Positions 27,782 through 38,535 of a DNA stretch of 53,981 nt are shown one piece after another; position 1 is the stretch's first letter; each line of letters begins with the position of its first letter. This DNA comes from Paramacrobiotus metropolitanus (taxonomy: Eukaryota; Tardigrada; Eutardigrada; Parachela; Macrobiotidae), in contig NW_026570538.1 of assembly GCF_019649055.1 (NCBI RefSeq), positions 1 through 53,981 of the forward strand. The letters are read 5' to 3'. The position numbers and the translations under genes are program-made. The notes under the pieces were generated by a model. It ran no database searches and was not told where the DNA came from. It was given only the letters and a program-made list of their open reading frames with translations.

Positions 27782-29325
27782 GAGGGAGTTTAGAGCGGTT
27801 GCTACTAGGGTTGTCATCACGTCATCACACGCTATCACAATCACGCCGATTTCTTATTCCCAATCCCATCATGCCGAAGAATTGTAGCCGTGATAATGTG
27901 ATGGGATGAATGATGGGATTGGGAAGTGATGGGATGATTTTCCATTGCCCGAAAATATGTGTGTTAGTGCCAAAATTTACTGTGCTTTAGTTATACTGCA
28001 TAACTTTTGCGCGCTACAAAATTTTCTTCTTTTTAAATCAGGCAAACGCTGTATGGGGGAAAATTTATCAGCAAGGCCTTAAGCATTCTGGTCATTACGG
28101 TACGCTACGTCACTTTCACCATAGTCTATTTGATTTGGTTGATAATACATTTCTCAACTGTGATAACCGTTTTTTACAACATTTATACCTCATGAAAACA
28201 GTAAAATAAATTTTTTTCAAAACATAATTCAATAAATTTTATTTTATTTTCGTCCCATCCTACTATTCCCATCACTTCACCTTCCCATTCCCATCACATC
28301 CCACCTCAAAAATCAGGGTGGGATGACAACCATAGTTGCTGCAACTTTGTGGCTACGTGCTATCCCCTCTTCCGATGCGCAAATGCTAGTCTGTTCGCAT
28401 AAACTCGTCGCCAGCTTGCTACACTTCTAGCTGATAGCAAGAAAGTAGCCAGTTCCCAGCGGCTTGCTACGACTAGACGGCACCCGCCCGGTGTGACCGT
28501 AGAAGGCAACCGCCCACAGTAACGGCAGGTAGCAACAGCAGCGCCCGCCCACCGCTACGGCAGCGGACAACCTCTTATGGTGGCGGGTTACTTGACTATG
28601 GCAAGCCGATATTAGGCTTTTGGCAAGCCGACATTAGGCATATGGTAAGCCGACATTAAGTACATTAGGGCAAGCCGATATTAATATTGGTATTTTCTGG
28701 AAATTAATTCAATCCGCTTTAACTTTCTAATTTATTGTACATATAAAACATTATTTATTTGATTTGTTTCAAGATTTCGTCTTCAAAATCTAAATCGAAA
28801 TCTTTGAAAATTTTAATTTTGAAACTTCAAGTTTAGTTGTAAGTTAAAATTAAAAAAAAATATTTAAGTTCCAATTTGAACTTGAATTTTAAAAAAAATA
28901 CAGTTCAACTTTCAAATTTATTTTAAAAGTTAAAATTGAAGTTTAAATTTAAAAAGTTTCATTACATTATCGTGTTTGTTAATTCGACCTTGGTTTCAAA
29001 CTTTTTAATGGTTATTGTGTACTGTATCGAATTTTTACGCATCATCTGCGAAGTTGGTACATATATGGATTAGTAACCTCAAGAGGTTACTACATGGCTT
29101 TACCATTGTCCTTACGAGCTAGCAATCTAGTCACGACTACCAATAGCATCGTTTGTTTATGGAGACATTTGCGCTACATAGTCGGGCTACATAGCCAGCT
29201 ACGTAGCAGTAGTCAGCCAGCATAAACTCATTTTGTGGAACTACTTGCTACCAAAACGGCTACGGGAGACCACGCCTGCGAAAATGGTAGCAAGTAGCAA
29301 GTAGTCAGGTCCGATAAACTGCCTC
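27782..29325. mobile_element. PIF/Harbinger-like non-autonomous element, copy 1 (split by a hAT-like insert)
   Basis: The ends GAGGGAGTTTA and, inverted, GAGGCAGTTTAT are flanked on both sides by TAA. The second copy at 44621-45612 has the same ends and the same TAA duplication, in opposite orientation. A 3-bp TAA-type duplication is typical of PIF/Harbinger elements. Without the nested insert the element is ~1.0 kb. It has a TAGCAAGTAGCAAGTAG-rich end, a run of four copies of GCAAGCCGAYATTA (28610-28690) and an AT-rich core (about 28690-29010). There is no transposase ORF, so it must be non-autonomous. Confidence 0.75.
27806..28334. mobile_element. hAT-like non-autonomous element nested in the Harbinger-like element
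   Basis: This 529-bp insert interrupts sequence that is continuous in the copy at 44621-45612. It is flanked by an 8-bp duplication, GTTGCTAC on the left (27798-27805) and GTTGCTGC on the right (28335-28342, one change). Its ends are inverted: TAGGGTTGTCATC and, on the other strand, TATGGTTGTCATC. An 8-bp duplication and TAGGG-type ends are hAT hallmarks. The subterminal regions carry many CCCATCAC/TTCCCAT motifs in both orientations, as expected of transposase-binding repeats. No transposase ORF is present. Confidence 0.8.
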
Positions 29326-29353
29326 TAAGTAAAAGTCTGCCGTTGTCGCTGGA

Positions 29354-32300
29354 CTAAACGTATGACACTCTGACGTTATCGCTATCGAGTTCGCTATCGT
29401 TCAGGCAGTGAGCGGCATAAATCTGCACCGCCGATTCCCGGATGGTCTGCACGGCCTCCGCGCCACAGTACGCCGCTTTTTGCGCGCTGGCTGGACCAAT
29501 GAACTTCTCGATTCTCGCCACGTTAACGCTGCAGTAAAAAGCGGGAATATCAGTTAAAACTGACTCTGCAACCCAGTTTTCGATGCACATAATATTATAC
29601 GTATATGCAAAGTGTAAAACGTATTAAATCGTGCAATTTCAATAGGTATTCGGGTATTGGTACTTCATATATGGTCGGCCGACGCCACCTTCCTGGCAGT
29701 ATTCCACGCGGCCGCACACCGGATGGCTGTTGACAGGGACTTCCTCCACCTCATCCCTAGCAGTCGCTTCCTCGGCCCGGCGGAGGAACTGCTGCAACTT
29801 GGGGTCGTGTTGGCGGCAGTGACTAACCGCGCGAAAGTAATTGACGGGTGCAATGCTGGTCGCGCAGAGACGGGCCAAGGCGATTTTCAACTCGGAGCCG
29901 TACCATCCGCTGGAATCATCTTCGAGGAATTCCGGGCAGCGGGTCAGCAGGTCGCGGACGCAGTGTCCGGTGTTGTTGGAGTATCTGCAAAGCACCCGCG
30001 TATCCTATCAGGAAGCATAGGAATAAAACATTGCCATTGAATGATTATTTTATTATTTTTATTACTATTATTATTGCCGAACAACAGCAGCCGAACTCCA
30101 TAAACGGGGATACCATACCAGTAACCAGGCTTCTGGAAAATGTTATTCATTATTTTGAAATGTGGCGTCCTGGTGCGCAGTGCTTAGTTTTTCAAGGTTC
30201 GCCCTGGCATTGCCCGAGTCAAAAGCTCTTCGGAAGAATTCTTTGAGCAGTATTGTCAAAAGGAATTTGCACGCGATGGAAGAGGGCAATACAAACGCCG
30301 ACCGCCCCAATAGTCGTTCAACTCGTAAAGCGCCACAGGGAAACAAGGGAAAGAGAATGGACGACGCAAAGCAGCTTCGTAAACGCGTGGCTCAGATGTT
30401 TCAAAATAGGCGGACCAAGGACATTGTGAAATTTCTTTCCTCCGAAACCATAGCGGAAATGAATGATGAAACCGTAGCTGCATTAAAAGATAAGCATCCC
30501 CAGCGGTTGACCAATGACATTTTTCCCACTCTTGCATCAGCGCCAACAGCGATACCGCGTGTCTCTCCGGCTGAGTTACTGGACGCCGTTTGTAGTATGC
30601 CTGCTGGCTCTGCTGGAGGGTTTACGGGAATGAAACCGCAGCACTTAAAAGACATGCTGAACCGCCGGGATGATGTGGAAAGTGAGCTGTGTCTGGCGAT
30701 GACGAGTCTAATAGACATTGTACTCAATGGTAAAGTTCCAGCTGAAGTGCGACCCTTTCTGTTTGGAGCTAATTAATCCCTTTAAAAAAACCTACTGGAG
30801 GAATCCGCCCCATCGCAGTTGGTGAGGTGTTACGCAGAGTAGATTCAAAAATCGTCAGCGCAAGATGTCAGGAACAATTAGGTGCACTATTCCGTCCCAT
30901 TCAACTGGGATATGGCACGAAAGGAGGCGCGGAAGCTGTGGTACATGCAGCGCGAAGTTACTTGGAAACTGACCACGGAGGCACGCGCGTGATGGTCAAA
31001 CTGGACTTCAAAAATGCTTTCAATATGTCCCTACAGATACAACGTGACTGCGAGTGTTAACGCTAACACTCACAGATGCAACGGTACAAAGTTCAAGCAG
31101 AGATAACGCTCTGCACAGGGATTGGTTGAATGAATTATCACAGTTGCTCCATTTCACGGATTTGCGTGATTTCCAACAGTTGATCGACATCAACTTTTAG
31201 AATTCACACTTCGCACTCACACCACTGCGTATACCTACTTATTCGTATATTTACAGTTAGTTTCACTGTACACTTACACATCGCATTATATTTAGTAGCT
31301 ACAACAAGGCGGTACGTATGATCTGTTCGGTTAAATCGCTTTTGCTTGAGTTACCTGTTTGTCGTAAGATAATTGGTAATTACTCATTAGGTAATTACTC
31401 ATTAAAACATGTTAACTCGCTAATTATCATTTCAAGTATACTTACAGTTACATTTCAAGTATACTTAGACAAGGAGTTTACAAGTTTATTTATTTTCTGA
31501 TTTACCGTAAAATCGTTAATTTTTACAAATTGCAGGTAACTCATAATATAATTACCCGGCTTAGTTTACTTACTTATTAGGACACAATAAAAAATAAAAT
31601 TAATTAATTTTGGACACGACTGTTGAGAATTACACCGAAGTATTAGTGCGTATTTCAAAACTTGTATAATGATACTTTAACAAGGAAAAATAGCCGTGAC
31701 AGCAATTTTACCAAAGACTTCGGTGCAGCTAAACAGACACCATGCGTTTTGCACGTTCAAAGATAACCACGTTGTGAATGCTTATGTTATCTTCCGAATG
31801 GCCTGTTTTTTGATGGCTCACGGCATATGAATCATGCGGCATCTGCCAGTGACAGTGTTGTCACTGCCAGTCACGTTATATCTGTAGGGACATAATATGA
31901 TCTGTAGAAGCGCAGTGTTGGAAGCTGTGCAGTCGGTCATACCAGTGTACAATCCCTACTTTGACCAGTCGTACGCACCCGTGTCCCATCTAGCCTGCCA
32001 GGATACCGTCAGAAGATATGCCGCTAATCTTCTACCGTCATCGCTTCGGAAAGCGGCGTGCAGCAGGGAGATCCAGGGGGACCGTTAGCATATTGCCTGG
32101 GGACATTTCCATTGCTACGTAAGTTGAGGAGCCAGTTCAAAGCCGGCTTTTGGATGACGTAACCTAGCGGGACTGATTGAAAAAATAATGGCAGATATCC
32201 GAACAATAGAAGAAGAAGGAAGAAAGATTGGTCTCGTGTTGAACTACAGTAAATGTGAAGCCTTCTTCTTCGGCGGAACCGAAAAAGAGCGAGCGGCCGC

Positions 32301-34147
32301 CAAGCATCGTTTAGTTTGGGAATGGCCTGATTTTGAGATTTTAGAGAGCGAAAACTTAACGCTATTGGGAGCACCTGTCAACGCGGTCGCAGTGCCATCC
32401 TTTTTAAAAAACGAAATTCAACTGATAGAGAGACTAGTGGATAGACTAAAACTGCTGCCATCCCAACAAGCTCTGTACCTGCTCCGAAACTGTCTCAGCG
32501 TGCCGAAATTAATGCATACCCTACGCAGCAGCCACTGCTACGAACATCCCGAGGTTCTGCGTGAATTCGACGATTTAATGCACGGTGCGGTTACCTCTAT
32601 TGTCCATGCCCATATCGAAGACAAGAACTGGATACAGATGACTCTTCCGGTCGGCCGGGGAGGCTTGGGAATGCGGCGAGCAGAGGAGCTAGCTTTATCG
32701 GCGTTTATCGCCTCAGCGTCCTCGGTTTTGCCAGTGTGCCTAGAAATGCTCCCAGTCGACCGAATATCGGGTCTAGATCAGGCTACGGACAAGTGGGTGA
32801 AGACGTATCAGTGCGAAATGCCCTCCGAAAATCTGAGGAAATATCAGAAAAGCTGGGATCGGCCCGTCGTGGAACGTACATACTCACAGCTACGCCTACA
32901 AGCAATGGACAGTGGTAAGCCGCAGGAAATGGCAGCACTATTAGCGGCGTCTGAGAAAGAATCTGCGGCATGGCTGCACGCGCTACCGGCAGCATGCTTG
33001 GGAAAGGTGGTGAATGACGAACAAGTTCGAATTGCAGTAGGATAATGGATTACGATTCGGTTTGCCAGTAGTGGCAGCGCATGAATGCGTAGGATGTGGC
33101 TTCCAGGTAACTCCTGATGGTCGTCATGGATTGTCCTGCCTGTACAGCAAAGGTAGGTGGAGCCAACATACAGAATTGAACAGTATACTGGAACGAGGTT
33201 GCGTAGCAGCGGGCTTTCCCTGCGAGTTGGAACCCGTTGGTTTATCCAGAGACAACGGAAAGCGTCCAGACGGATTGAAATTGGTGCCCGTTCGAGAAGG
33301 AAAGCAGCTGGTATGGGACGCCACCTTTGCGGACACGTTAGCACAGTCGTATCTTAGACGGTCAGCAAAGGTTGCGGGCGCAGCGGCACACCAAGCAGAA
33401 AACCGGAAACCGATACAATTATCGGGGTCTGGGCGAACAGTACTGGTTTTATCCTTTTGCTGTAGAAACACTCGGAGTGCTCGGCGAAGGAGCCAGAGAA
33501 ATGGTCAACTTTTTTGGTCGGAAAATCAAGGAGAGAACCGGAGAAGGCAGATCCACGGCTTTTTTAAAGCAGCGCATTAGCCTTGCAATTATTAAAGGCA
33601 ATGCGGCCGCGATTTTAGGAACTTTACCGGGAAAGAATAAAGTTGTTGACAATAGTGATTTTGGTTGTTTTTTTAATTCTTGATTGTGCAGTATTGGCCG
33701 TAGTGGATTGATTGACTGTTATGTCGCTGAGTGAACATAAATAAAAAGCACATTTTGAAAATTTTATCCTTTTGTTTGGTAGGATATTATGAGATGGAAG
33801 TTACCCAACTTAGAATTAATCGAAGCCAATTAAGACACATAATCTTGAAACCAGCCGTACTACCACCGCAGGCTACGGACAGATTAACATAAGTAACAGA
33901 AAATACGGCCGATAAATGAAGCGACATTAATGTTAACCAACCGGCAATACGCTTCGTCCACCGGCTGGTATTCGAGCAGGATCTCCGCGGTCAACGGCCA
34001 CGGGATACTCAAGCTCATCAAGCGCTCCACGGTGAGATGCTCCTGCCTTTCGTACTCTTGGCACTGGGCGGCTAGTTCTTCGCAGTTCAGACTGACGACG
34101 ATGCGCGCACACAGCGCCCAGGCAAACAACGCTAATTGTCGAAACAT
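29354..34147 (-). CDS. Secreted cysteine-rich protein of unknown function, 3 exons
   Basis: I do not recognise the family. Exon 1 is 34147-33942 and begins with an ATG and a signal-peptide-like segment (MFRQLALFAWALCARIVVSL). Exon 2 is 29984-29689 and exon 3 is 29565-29354, ending in a stop. Splice sites are GTTGGT donor / TTTGCAG acceptor and GTGGCG donor / TTGCAG acceptor. Phases agree across both junctions, and the three exons sum to 714 nt, or 237 residues plus stop. About a dozen cysteines are spread over the mature chain, and the product has no membrane segment, which suggests a disulphide-rich extracellular protein. Intron 1 is 3957 bp and is filled with a dead retroelement, a nested DNA element and a tRNA-derived SINE. 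Intron 2 is 123 bp. The model rests on ORFs, splice signals and phase only; a further 3' exon or a different join cannot be excluded. Confidence 0.65.
30160..33760 (+). mobile_element. Decayed retroelement: reverse transcriptase plus C-terminal restriction-like endonuclease
   Basis: Reading fragments in the plus strand give, in order, an N-terminal segment from ATG 30276 with PAGSAGGFTGMKPQHLKDML (about 30599-30658), a reverse-transcriptase core with GGIRPIAVGEVLRR (from ~30797) and KLDFKNAFN (~30999-31025), GVQQGDP at ~32054, a thumb region (to 33045), a CCHC finger (CVGCGF...HGLSC, ~33086-33140) and a PD-(D/E)XK-like nuclease (KRPDG ... WDATFADT, ~33260-33345). A further C-terminal conserved segment runs to ~33650, and AATAAA lies at 33740. 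RT followed by CCHC and this nuclease type is the layout of R2-like non-LTR elements. It is dead: frame changes near 30772, 32040, 32165 and 33409, a stop/frame change at ~33043, and an inserted DNA element at 31026-31892. It lies antisense inside intron 1 of the secreted-protein gene. Confidence 0.85.
31026..31892. mobile_element. 867-bp non-autonomous DNA element with TA target duplication
   Basis: Both ends carry a 25-bp terminal inverted repeat that begins TGTCCCTACAGATA and ends AACGTGACTG, with one mismatch between the copies. TA is present on each side (31024-31025 and 31893-31894). Removing the element plus one TA restores the reverse-transcriptase frame across KNAFN and the codons that follow, which proves it is an insertion. 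The TA duplication points to a Tc1/mariner-type element. There are extra hairpins just inside each end (GAGTGTTA/TAACACTC and CAGTGACA/TGTCACTG). The interior has no transposase ORF. Confidence 0.88.
33784..33893 (-). repeat. tRNA-derived SINE copy 1 (degenerate)
   Basis: Read on the minus strand this contains a polymerase III A-box-like stretch (TAGCCTGCGGTGGTAGTACG), a decayed B box and then GTTGGGTAACTTCCATCTCA. It matches the element at 40750-40842 along its length, including the tail beyond the tRNA-like part, which is why I call it a SINE. It lies in intron 1 of the secreted-protein gene, only ~50 bases downstream of that gene's exon 1 donor. Confidence 0.6.
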
Positions 34148-35169
34148 TCTACGATCTCCGGTTTACCATATATTCTGGCTGTCAAAAGAACGGTTAGTTT
34201 ATGAAAGTGTGCGGCTGAATTACGGTGTTATATTCGGACCAGCCTTTCTATATTTAGCTTACAATTTCGCTCTCATCCTTTTTCGTTCTATTCTGTACGT
34301 ACTCATGTCTGAACGTGTAGCCAGCCTATACAAATACGCGGCCAAAGAACTAACCAATCTAGATTTAATTGCTTTTCCTATTTTGTTATCGATCTAGTAA
34401 CGCAGCATAAGTATACCACGTACGATACAGTACGGTACTCTGCTGTGTTATGGTAACAGTCAGGATATTATAATCGATTTATGCGGTGATAAGGTCAAGG
34501 TGCCCATTTTTGGCTTTTTGACAAGAATGTGGAATTTGGTTAACATAGATGCACTCATTGTGCTGGAAAAATTGAGAACTTATTCACGATTTTTATCCGT
34601 TGCAGTGCAATGGTTCATATATTATGTACTGTATAATGTACCTAATGTATTGTACATATATAAGCTGTATAATGTACCAGTGCCTACACCTATCTACAGC
34701 GCAGTTAACAAATAAATTTTCAAGCGTGCAACTAAATGGAAAAATTACATACAGAAGATAAATTACTTACCTAATTGAACTGCATCCGAATTCAGGAATA
34801 TTCACGATAAAGGGAATTTATGACTTGGAGAGCCGTCTAACTGCTGTCGTCTTTGTAGTGTGTACTGCTTTTTCGTGTAGCGCGTCGCAATACGGCGGCC
34901 TCCGGCATCCGTACTGTCTGTGTTTGTTGGCGTTTAATTGTACAATGAAATGCACTTATAATTACTAGGAAAATGCACTATTGCGTGCATTGGTAGACCG
35001 GAGCGCAGCTTTAAAGACTGGGAGTACTTACTTCTGAAATAGCTTTTCACGAGAAAAATCCCCAATTCACTGGACAATGTGGACATTAGAATAATTATAC
35101 TGTCAAGCAAAGACAGATGAAAAAAGAGCAAAGGCCACAACGTTGGCTATAATTAACGTGATCCGTTGA
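34148..35169. other. Intergenic, no gene recognised
   Basis: AT-rich sequence between the start of the secreted-protein gene and the end of the leucine-rich-repeat gene. ORFs of 67-71 codons, and the tail of an antisense ORF from 33930, have no recognisable domain. Part of this must be the promoter region of the secreted-protein gene, but no motif stands out. Confidence 0.5.
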
Positions 35170-36603
35170 TCATGTCGCCAGTTGTTTATGGAACGTCTTG
35201 AGGAATTTAACGAACACCGACCGGCACACCATGTTCACGCCGGTGGTGTACACCAAGGTCACGGCCTCGCTAAACTCCGGCTCTGTGTTGGAGACATCCA
35301 GCACCGACTGCCCGGCGGCGCAGCGCACTTCCAGAACGCTGGGCGACGCGGTTGGCTGCATTTGGTGCGGTTGGCGCAGGATCCAGGCGTGCATGTCGCG
35401 CAGCACGTGCCGGCACTTCAGGGTGTTGTCCACCGACACCGTCGCCTGTAGCGCGTCCGACGCGTCGAAATCCACGTGGGAAAAGGTCACATTCCCCCGG
35501 GCGCAGGTAACCGTGATCACTTCCGGTTGCGGACAGGTTTCCGGCGTCTCTGGTGTCGTCCAAGGACCGCCGGAGGTCGCCGGGGTCGTTGAGGGCACCT
35601 CGGAAGTCGCCGGTGCGTCCGGGTTCACGCAAGCTTCGTAGTACGACAACCGGGGTAGTCGGCTTGGCCTTGGCCCTCCCGGGCCGCCGACGGACCACTC
35701 CTGGCCGAACGGCACCGTCCCACAGCTAAACCGCAGCCAGGGCTTGACGTCCTCCGCTCGCAGCGCCATCTCGTACGCCCACCCAACCATCCCGAACGCC
35801 GCGCAGCACGTGCAGTCCGGCGTGATGTTCGGACACAGGAAGTCGTTCCCAAAGGTCACCGTCGACTGCCGTGTCATGCTAAGCGTATCCAGGACGCTAC
35901 GTGGCGGAAAGGTCACGTTCCCGTCGAATTGGAGGGAGAAGAAGTTGCGTCCGAAGGTGAAGTTGCGGGTGTGCGTGAAGCTGGTCAGCGGGCGGCGCTG
36001 GCTGCCGACGTTGATCACCGTGAGATTGGCGGCGATCGGCGCGAAGACTCCCCAGTCGAGGCTCTCCAGCTCGTTCCCGAGGAGGATGATCCACTCCACC
36101 GGCGCCGGCGGGGCGTCACCCAGGCGGGTGTCGAAAGCATCCGGGTGGAGGTGGGTGACGTCGCTGTAGGAGAGGTCCAGGACCCGAAGGCGCCCGTAGC
36201 CGCGCAGGAAGGTCCCGTCCAACGGCCCGATCTTGCTGTATTGAATGTAGAGGAGCTCGATAGTCGTCTTTACCTCGGCGAGGAAGGCCGTCACCGGCGC
36301 CGACAGGTTATGGTCCCCGTGGAAGCGCTCCAGCTTGACCTCGGTCAGGAGGGTCAAGGTGGCGGGGAGGGGCGAGGCGTTGCCGGCCAGGAGATTGAGC
36401 GGGGACCGGGAGAAGCCGGCGCCCAGGCGGAGCGAGGTGGTATTCGTCGGGATGCGGTGAACGTCGAAGGCGGCTGGGATGGTGAGGCCGGCGCCGGAGA
36501 AGGCGGATTTCGGACAGGAGAATTGGCCGTTATATATGATGCTGCATTCCGGGTGCGGTAGATCACCTTCATACAATGCGCAATATGAACAAATAACCGG
36601 CAT
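35170..36603 (-). CDS. Leucine-rich-repeat extracellular-type protein
   Basis: A single uninterrupted 477-codon ORF. Residues ~55-220 contain irregular leucine-rich repeats (for example LRVLDLSYSDVTHLHPDAF and VEWIILLGNELESLDWGVF). A cysteine cluster (CPNITPDCTCCAAF) follows at ~265-280, then a Pro/Thr/Ser-rich linker (~325-355) and a C-terminal region with paired cysteines. Several N-x-T/S glycosylation sites also point to a secreted or surface protein. The first ATG gives MPVICSYC..., which is not a convincing signal peptide, so a signal-encoding upstream exon may exist, with an acceptor somewhere in 36550-36640. No transmembrane segment is visible. The ORF is strongly GC-rich compared with its AT-rich flanks, which also produces long antisense ORFs (35929-36561 on plus) that I treat as shadows. 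The ligand and role are unknown. Confidence 0.75.
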   Translation of the reverse strand: MPVICSYCALYEGDLPHPECSIIYNGQFSCPKSAFSGAGLTIPAAFDVHRIPTNTTSLRLGAGFSRSPLNLLAGNASPLPATLTLLTEVKLERFHGDHNLSAPVTAFLAEVKTTIELLYIQYSKIGPLDGTFLRGYGRLRVLDLSYSDVTHLHPDAFDTRLGDAPPAPVEWIILLGNELESLDWGVFAPIAANLTVINVGSQRRPLTSFTHTRNFTFGRNFFSLQFDGNVTFPPRSVLDTLSMTRQSTVTFGNDFLCPNITPDCTCCAAFGMVGWAYEMALRAEDVKPWLRFSCGTVPFGQEWSVGGPGGPRPSRLPRLSYYEACVNPDAPATSEVPSTTPATSGGPWTTPETPETCPQPEVITVTCARGNVTFSHVDFDASDALQATVSVDNTLKCRHVLRDMHAWILRQPHQMQPTASPSVLEVRCAAGQSVLDVSNTEPEFSEAVTLVYTTGVNMVCRSVFVKFLKTFHKQLAT

Positions 36604-38052
36604 AAACCAAATATCTATTTATAAATATAATTTCAATAAAAAATTAATTGTTATTATATTTAATAAAGAAATACATAAAAAATAAAAAAATTATTATAGT
36701 AGATAAAAAGTATTATAAAAGGATAGGACTTAGTAGGGAAAAAGAGAAATATAGTACTTTAATACAACTCAAGTAATAAAGATATCATGGTAGCGTAAAA
36801 AAATTTGAAAAAAATTTAAAAGGACAACTAAAAATGCGTTAATAAACTAGAGACCGCTGAAATGAAATAACGTACTGGTTATGTTTGTATGTACCGCATC
36901 TGGGGTCGTATCGCACCGTCCACTGGACAACAGCAGCACGAAGCATATACAAAAAGCTGCAATGCCGAAACCTGTTAGTCGTTCTTGCGTATTTTAAGGT
37001 TTCCACAGCGCAGATGCTCACCCATCACCCAATAACTGCACCGGAAATCCATGGCTGCGGTTGGGCGATGCAGTTCACTGACTGCAAGCTGACCGGAAAT
37101 CGCCAGTAGCCGGTGGTAGCACGCAGTGAAAATTAAGGGAATAGTAATTTATTAATGTATGTTAACCGTTTAAACAATTCACACGCTTCGGCAATTAAGA
37201 GAAGCTACAAGAGGCCTGCTGTGTTTTCCTTATCTGTGCAGCTAGCATACTAACTGATTAGACACTACTGAACACCGATATTGTGTATTGTCGTCTGCTT
37301 ATCTACAGATACGGTATCGGGCATCCCTATCGGCGATCGGAGGGGACGCCTGACCATTACACTGTCAACTGCGCTGGAAACTGCATTTCTTACAGTTAAT
37401 GTTAATATAACTAATCACCAGTGACCTCTGCTGTTTTTATAATATTTCCGGCAACTAATAGCATGCTTTCTGTTGATTGAGAAAATACTTCCGACTCAGA
37501 AACTGGCCCCAAGGACGCTGTTTTCAGTTTAGAGTTCATTTCGCCTTCCAAACGTCAATAATTAGGTCGCCAGTCACGATATTGCCAAAGCCGTGACTGG
37601 CTCCTGCGAAATGCAGGCTTTCAAGAATATTTCAAGTATTCAAAAAAAAAATAATTTACGGAAAAGATGATACTTCTCGGATGCAAAATATACGGGTACG
37701 TGGACGTCTCCACATTGATACACATATATCCGAAGTTCCTAACGAGTGCGATTCTGTGGAAAGAAATATATCTCTGTGACAGTCTACTTTGACATCTACA
37801 GTAATGGAACAGCTGGAAAAACAGGTAAGAAAAGATTGGACAAAAGGAAAACAGCGTAATAAATGCAGAGGGCGGTTTTTCAGGTTTCTTCTATTTTTAT
37901 GCTGTAAAAGTTGATGTTATTTCAGGAAAAATTCAAGGTAGATCAGAAAGTTCTGCGCGCATTGTTGTGTTTCCTGAAGTTGAGAATAAGGCAGCTTTAT
38001 GTTACTTACTATGTAGTAATTTTACGAGAGCGTGCTGTACCTAAGAAACTTG
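36604..38052. other. Intergenic, AT-rich; old repeat at its centre
   Basis: No gene is recognised. Positions 36610-36830 are very A/T-rich. Positions ~37390-37560 are one half of a diverged duplicated segment (other half ~39290-39462). A short inverted repeat CCAGTCACG/CGTGACTGG sits at ~37570-37602. Confidence 0.5.
37390..37560 (+). repeat. Diverged dispersed repeat, copy 1
   Basis: Shares TATAACTAATCA, CAATATTTCCGG (variant), TCTGTTGATTGAGAA, AAGGACGCT and TTTCGCCTTCCA, in the same order and spacing, with 39290-39462. The two are direct copies ~1.9 kb apart with many substitutions, so the duplication is old. Confidence 0.65.
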
Positions 38053-38535
38053 GAAACTTACAACACTCGGACATGGATTATTCAGACTTGGATTTGGTCC
38101 AAGTTAAGTAATCCAAGTCGAGTTGTCCAAATCATTTGGATAACTTAACTGGGGTTACTAAACTTGGATTGCTGAACTTGGACTACTTACCTTAATTACG
38201 TTCTTATGCTGTTTTCTCGTGCGCATTCTTAGTTATTCTCAGGTTATTCTTAGGTTTCTTCTTGGTCCTTCGCAGGTTCATCTTATGTTTTCTTAGGTCA
38301 TCCTTATGTTCTTCTTGTGTTACTAAGAACACTACGAAACCTAAGAAAACCGAAGAATGACCTAAGAAACCTAAGAATAACCTGAGAATAACCCACGAAT
38401 ACGCTCGAGAAAACAACAAAAGAAAACAACGTAATCCAGGTTAAGTAATCCAAGTTTTGTTATCCAAACCCAAGCTGGAGTAATCCAGATGCAAGTTTTA
38501 GTAATCCGAATCCCAATCCAAGTGTCAGCGCTGGC
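38053..38535. mobile_element. Inverted-repeat element rich in AATCCAAGTT and CTTAGGTT motifs
   Basis: The outer parts carry many copies of AATCCAAGTT and its complement. The inner part (38204-38419) folds back on itself: TTCTTAGTTATTCTCAGG near the left pairs with CCTGAGAATAACCCACG on the right, with repeated CTTAGGTTT inside. The ends ACACTCGGA and, inverted, ACACTTGGA are similar. The class is unknown because no clear target duplication is visible. The 71-codon minus ORF here is simply the translated repeat. Confidence 0.6.

Noticed and set aside
29657-30246. Plus-strand ORFs over the secreted-protein exon
   Set aside because: They are antisense to a phased, signal-peptide-bearing gene model and carry no recognisable domain.
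35929-36561. 210-codon plus-strand ORF, and other long ORFs antisense to the LRR gene
   Set aside because: Low-complexity Glu/Gly/Val/Arg composition without domains; a shadow of the GC-rich minus-strand gene.
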